A DNA stretch of 8,705 nucleotides from Prolixibacteraceae bacterium (GTDB taxonomy: Bacteria; Bacteroidota; Bacteroidia; Bacteroidales; Prolixibacteraceae). The DNA lies in contig DOAQ01000031.1 in assembly GCA_003506435.1 (NCBI GenBank), positions 1 to 8,705 of the forward strand, in the 5' to 3' direction. The notes under the pieces were generated by a model. The model saw nothing but the letters and a program-made list of their open reading frames with translations, was not told the DNA's origin and made no database searches. Both the position numbers and the translations under genes were made by a program. Positions 6,107-8,705 of the stretch are shown here, piece after piece. Numbering within the stretch: the first letter of the stretch is position 1; every line of letters begins with the position of its first letter.

Positions 6107-6182
6107 ATTGTTCCACTTTTTATAACTCAAAAATATCAAAATAAGAATGACATAAAAATTAGAGTTTATACTTATTATTGAG

Positions 6183-6216
6183 CAAAAGTATTATACAACA
6201 TGAGGCTGTCCAAAAA
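6183..6216 (-). promoter_or_regulatory. Bacteroidota-type promoter for cysteate synthase, -33 box inside the repeat element
   Basis: Reading the minus strand, TTTTTG (complement of 6211-6216), exactly 20 nt, then TACTTTTG (complement of 6183-6190) matches TTTG-N20-TAnnTTTG. The -7 box ends 76 nt before the chosen ATG, giving a leader of about 70 nt. The -33 box lies in the left terminal inverted repeat of the palindromic element at 6199-6336, while the -7 box lies outside it. Confidence 0.65.
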
Positions 6217-6336
6217 GTCTGGAATAGAGTCATCCCGAACTTGTTTCGGGATCTCATCTTTCTAATAATCAGACCCTGAAATAAATTCAGGGTGACGCGA
6301 GTTGCGGATTTCCAGACTTTTTTGGACAGCCTCATG
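6199..6336. mobile_element. MITE-like palindromic element with 26-27 bp terminal inverted repeats
   Basis: The left arm (6199-6224) begins CATGAGGCTGTCC and the right arm (6310-6336) ends GGACAGCCTCATG. The arms are exact reverse complements except for one extra T in the right T-run. The interior carries two more perfect hairpins (6232-6252 and 6273-6293). There is no open reading frame, so a non-autonomous element is the natural reading. The GAGGCTGTCCAAAAAGTC end resembles insertion-sequence termini seen in Bacteroidota, but no parent IS is in the window. The only possible target duplication is a 2-bp AT, and that is absorbed in the palindrome. The element lies between two same-strand genes, 29 bp from the GH95 stop. 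Confidence 0.7.
6229..6296. repeat. Twin-hairpin REP-like core inside the element
   Basis: Two perfect stem-loops sit side by side: ATCCCGAA/TTCGGGAT (arms 6232-6239 and 6245-6252, 5-nt loop) and ACCCTGAA/TTCAGGGT (arms 6273-6280 and 6286-6293, 5-nt loop). They are bracketed by GTCA at 6229-6232 and TGAC at 6293-6296, so the core is itself a closed palindromic unit. Very similar GTCATCCCGAA / TTCAGGGTGAC strings recur in intergenic DNA of many Bacteroidota (recollection, not searched). Confidence 0.65.
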
Positions 6337-6365
6337 TATTTTTGCTCTACTAAATTTTCAGGTTA

Positions 6366-8681
6366 CTAATTCAATATCTCTTTCAGGTCGCCGTTGAGCC
6401 GCAAAGTACTTCCTTTCTGCATTTCATATTCAATTACTTTCGCTCCGTATCGAACTTTGCACGGATTTCCCAACTTCGATTTTATCACTGCTTCCTTCAA
6501 TTTCCCGTTTTCCCATTCCATATCTATTTCATGTCCGCCACGGGCCATCAGACCGGTAATCTTTCCATTGGGCAGTTCTTCCGGAAGACAAGGCAACAAA
6601 TTGACTTCACCGGCATGCGATTGAAGCAACATTTCAGCAATTCCCGCTGTACCTCCAAAATTTCCGTCGATTTGGAAAGGCGGGTGATTATCAAACATAT
6701 TCGCAAGCGTTGATTTTGCCCAGAGTGCAACCAGATTTTTCCAAACATTCTCTTTATCAAGCAGGCGAGCATAAAAATTAATTATCCATGCACGGCTCCA
6801 TCCGGTGTGACCTCCGCCATGTTTCAGCCGCTCATCAAGTACTTTCCCCGCTGCTTTCATGTATTCAGGTTTTTCATTCCAATTGTATTCATTGGAAGGA
6901 TATAAACCATACAAATGGGATATATGCCTGTGCCCGGGCATTGCTTCTTTTAAACTTTCGTCCGACCATTCCAGTATCCGGCCATCATCTCCAATCTTTA
7001 CAGGTTCCAGATTTGCCAGTTGTTTTTCTAATTTGCTGCTGAATTTTTCATCCGTACCAAGTTCTTTTGCCGCCTGAATACAAGCAGTAAACAAATGCCT
7101 GACGATCTGCAAATCCATGGCAGGCCCCATACAAACCGAAGCCGTCTCACCCTGTGGTGTTTTAAACGAGTTCTCGGGCGACATGGACGGGCCGGTAACC
7201 AATCTGCCGGTATTCGGTTTTTTTACCAAAAAATCGGAAAGGAACAAGGCGGCTTCGCGCATTACCGGATAACCATATTCCTGAAGATACTTTTTATCGC
7301 CTGCAAATAAATAATGCTCCCAGATATGTGTTGCCGACCAGGCTGCACCCATCGGCCACATTCCGTAAACCGGACGGCCAAATGCAGTAGTGATGTGCCA
7401 TGCATCGCTGGTATGGTGAGCTGTAAAACCATTGCATCCGTATAGTTCTTTTGCTGTTTTTCGCCCGTTTTCGCGCAGTTCACCTATGAATTCGAGAAAA
7501 GGCAAATGGCATTCCGAAAGATTTGTAATTTCAGAAGGCCAGTAATTCATCTGAATATTGATGTTGATGTGGTAATCGGAGTTCCACGGAGGAGTCAGTC
7601 CATCGGCCCAAATGCCTTGTAAATTGGAAGGCATACAACCCGGACGTGAACTGCTGATCAGCAGGTATCGGCCAAACTGGAAATACAGTGCTGCCAGCGA
7701 AGGATCGTAAACTCCCCGTTTCTGGGCATCAATGCGGTCATCGGTAGCAAAAGCAGCCGCTTCAGTTGCAGGCAATTCAAATTTCACCCTCTTAAAATAC
7801 GATTGATACTCGCTGATGTGATCTGCCAAAATTTCCTTGAATTTTTTTTCTGCGGAAAGTTTTATATACTCATCGCATTTTTCGGAAGGAATACCGCCCC
7901 TGTAATTAGTTGCAGCAACAAGCCGAATTTCGAGTTTATCTGCTTTTTCAACCACCAGCCTCTGCCCTTCTTGCTTCAGTGTCCCGCCATGATTAATAAT
8001 TTTGACGTGGGTTTCAAAAGCGACGCCTTTTCCTTCGAACTGCTGCTTCATCACAATTCTATCGTCATTCACAAAAACCTGTTCTCCTTCGCCCGGCCTT
8101 GATATATCAATAGAACAAGAGATCATTCCGGGTTGATCGGTTTCTGCCATCAGAACCAAGACCTGATCAACAGCCGATGAAAACACAGTTCTTTTATGCT
8201 TTGCTTTTCCAGCCTCAAACGTTGTAATAACGAATGCATTATCAAGCTGAAGTTCACGCTTGTAACCGACCGGATCTTCAATTCCACTGAAACTGATTTT
8301 CAAATCGCCCAAAGTCTGGTAGGTATTTGTATTTGACGGCAATCGTTCGCCAAGCAGTTTCTCATCTGCAAGTTTTTCACCGGCAACATATTTTCCCTCA
8401 AAAAACAACTTTCTGATTTCCGCTAAATAGTTGGCTCCTCCGGCCAGATCAACATTTTCACCTGCACGTGTCCATATGCTCTCTTCATTTAACTGAAGGC
8501 GCTCTTCGGCGATGCCACCAAAAACCATAGCCCCCAGGCGACCATTTCCAACAGGTAAAGCCTCGTTCCAATCAGCAGCAGGCTGCCTGTACCACAAAAG
8601 CAACTCTTCTTTTCCTTCAGCATGCAATTGAAAGAAAAACAGCAAAAGCAAAAAACAGGTAGTCAGATATTTTACATTCAT
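6366..8681 (-). CDS. Secreted glycoside hydrolase family 95, probable alpha-L-fucosidase
   Basis: GH95 enzymes invert alpha-1,2-linked L-fucose (some act on L-galactose) at non-reducing ends of glycans. The 771-residue protein has a signal peptide (hydrophobic 11-18, likely cut after HA at residue 21). It lacks a usable lipobox, so it should be periplasmic. The N-terminal beta domain starts with W30-Y31-R-Q-P-A and ALPVGNGRLGAMVFGG (41-56). The (alpha/alpha)6 barrel shows PSNLQGIWADG (351-361), HININIQMNYWP (371-382), SPENSF (501-506), GHRHISHLYGL (583-593), HTGWSRAW (625-632) and DGNFGGTAGIAEMLLQS (672-688). By position N373/N375, E503 and D672 correspond to N421/N423, E566 and D766 of Bifidobacterium AfcA. 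His371 of HxNxN is kept, which favours fucose over L-galactose. No SusC/SusD, sensor or other glycosidase is nearby in this window. The ATG at 8681 has only 24 bp upstream, too little to call a promoter. Confidence 0.95.
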   Translation of the reverse strand: MNVKYLTTCFLLLLFFFQLHAEGKEELLLWYRQPAADWNEALPVGNGRLGAMVFGGIAEERLQLNEESIWTRAGENVDLAGGANYLAEIRKLFFEGKYVAGEKLADEKLLGERLPSNTNTYQTLGDLKISFSGIEDPVGYKRELQLDNAFVITTFEAGKAKHKRTVFSSAVDQVLVLMAETDQPGMISCSIDISRPGEGEQVFVNDDRIVMKQQFEGKGVAFETHVKIINHGGTLKQEGQRLVVEKADKLEIRLVAATNYRGGIPSEKCDEYIKLSAEKKFKEILADHISEYQSYFKRVKFELPATEAAAFATDDRIDAQKRGVYDPSLAALYFQFGRYLLISSSRPGCMPSNLQGIWADGLTPPWNSDYHININIQMNYWPSEITNLSECHLPFLEFIGELRENGRKTAKELYGCNGFTAHHTSDAWHITTAFGRPVYGMWPMGAAWSATHIWEHYLFAGDKKYLQEYGYPVMREAALFLSDFLVKKPNTGRLVTGPSMSPENSFKTPQGETASVCMGPAMDLQIVRHLFTACIQAAKELGTDEKFSSKLEKQLANLEPVKIGDDGRILEWSDESLKEAMPGHRHISHLYGLYPSNEYNWNEKPEYMKAAGKVLDERLKHGGGHTGWSRAWIINFYARLLDKENVWKNLVALWAKSTLANMFDNHPPFQIDGNFGGTAGIAEMLLQSHAGEVNLLPCLPEELPNGKITGLMARGGHEIDMEWENGKLKEAVIKSKLGNPCKVRYGAKVIEYEMQKGSTLRLNGDLKEILN

Positions 8682-8705
8682 AATGAAGTTGTCAAAAGTC
8701 GATTG

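Noticed and set aside
6107..6139. An 11-residue N-terminal extension of cysteate synthase starting at TTG (6139).
   Set aside because: The start is a rare TTG in an AT-rich leader, the added residues match nothing in the family, and the ATG at 6106 gives the expected N-terminus.
6199..6336. The palindrome as a rho-independent terminator for GH95.
   Set aside because: Read leftward, the large hairpin is not followed by a U tract, and its terminal repeats resemble transposable-element ends, so a terminator role is not its main explanation, although it may stall transcription.
6199..6336. The twin inner hairpins as a two-repeat CRISPR array.
   Set aside because: The stems differ in sequence, are palindromes rather than direct repeats, have no spacer-length regularity, and no cas gene is nearby.
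6394..8102. Several short frames on both strands inside the GH95 gene.
   Set aside because: All overlap conserved GH95 catalytic blocks in the annotated frame, and none has independent support.

Overview
This window looks like chromosomal DNA of a Bacteroidota bacterium. The evidence is an AT-leaning base composition, Bacteroidota-type promoter candidates (a TTTG-like -33 box, about 20 nt, then TAnnTTTG), few strong Shine-Dalgarno sequences, the gene neighbourhood ribH / TPR protein / recF / DUF721, and a secreted GH95 fucosidase. The protein texture suggests the order Marinilabiliales (Prolixibacteraceae-like), but that placement is a guess.

Layout from left to right. A small secreted Spy/CpxP-like protein (54-494, +) converges with ribH, lumazine synthase (539-1024, -). 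They share a perfect palindromic terminator that abuts the ribH stop. Upstream of ribH, on the same strand, is a membrane-anchored TPR protein (1179-1871, -) with its own terminator. A divergent intergenic region of 187 bp separates it from a tightly packed rightward cluster: recF (2059-3159), a short DUF721/DciA-like protein that overlaps recF by ATGA (3156-3446), and a WbqC-family protein 8 nt further on (3455-4099). The cluster ends in degenerate heptamer repeats and low-complexity DNA (4087-4249). The rest of the window reads leftward: a Nudix hydrolase (4250-4684), a cysteate synthase of the threonine-synthase fold (4784-6106), and a large secreted GH95 alpha-L-fucosidase (6366-8681).

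The genes are mostly independent units: riboflavin synthesis, envelope/TPR function, DNA repair and replication, nucleotide-sugar clean-up, sulfonate synthesis and glycan degradation. Functional coupling is plausible only for recF with the DciA-like gene. Cysteate synthase is the metabolically distinctive gene. In Bacteroidota, L-cysteate is the head-group precursor of sulfonolipids (capnine, sulfobacins), but no other gene of that pathway is in the window.

The most unusual non-coding object is a palindromic, MITE-like element of about 138 bp (6199-6336) between the GH95 and cysteate synthase genes. Its 26-27 bp terminal inverted repeats enclose two further perfect hairpins, and its left end appears to supply the -33 box of the cysteate synthase promoter. 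Two tracts of degenerate 7-bp tandem repeats, one just upstream of ribH and one running through the stop codon of the WbqC gene, are the other structures not explained by genes. I found no CRISPR array, tRNA, rRNA, riboswitch, phage gene or defence system.
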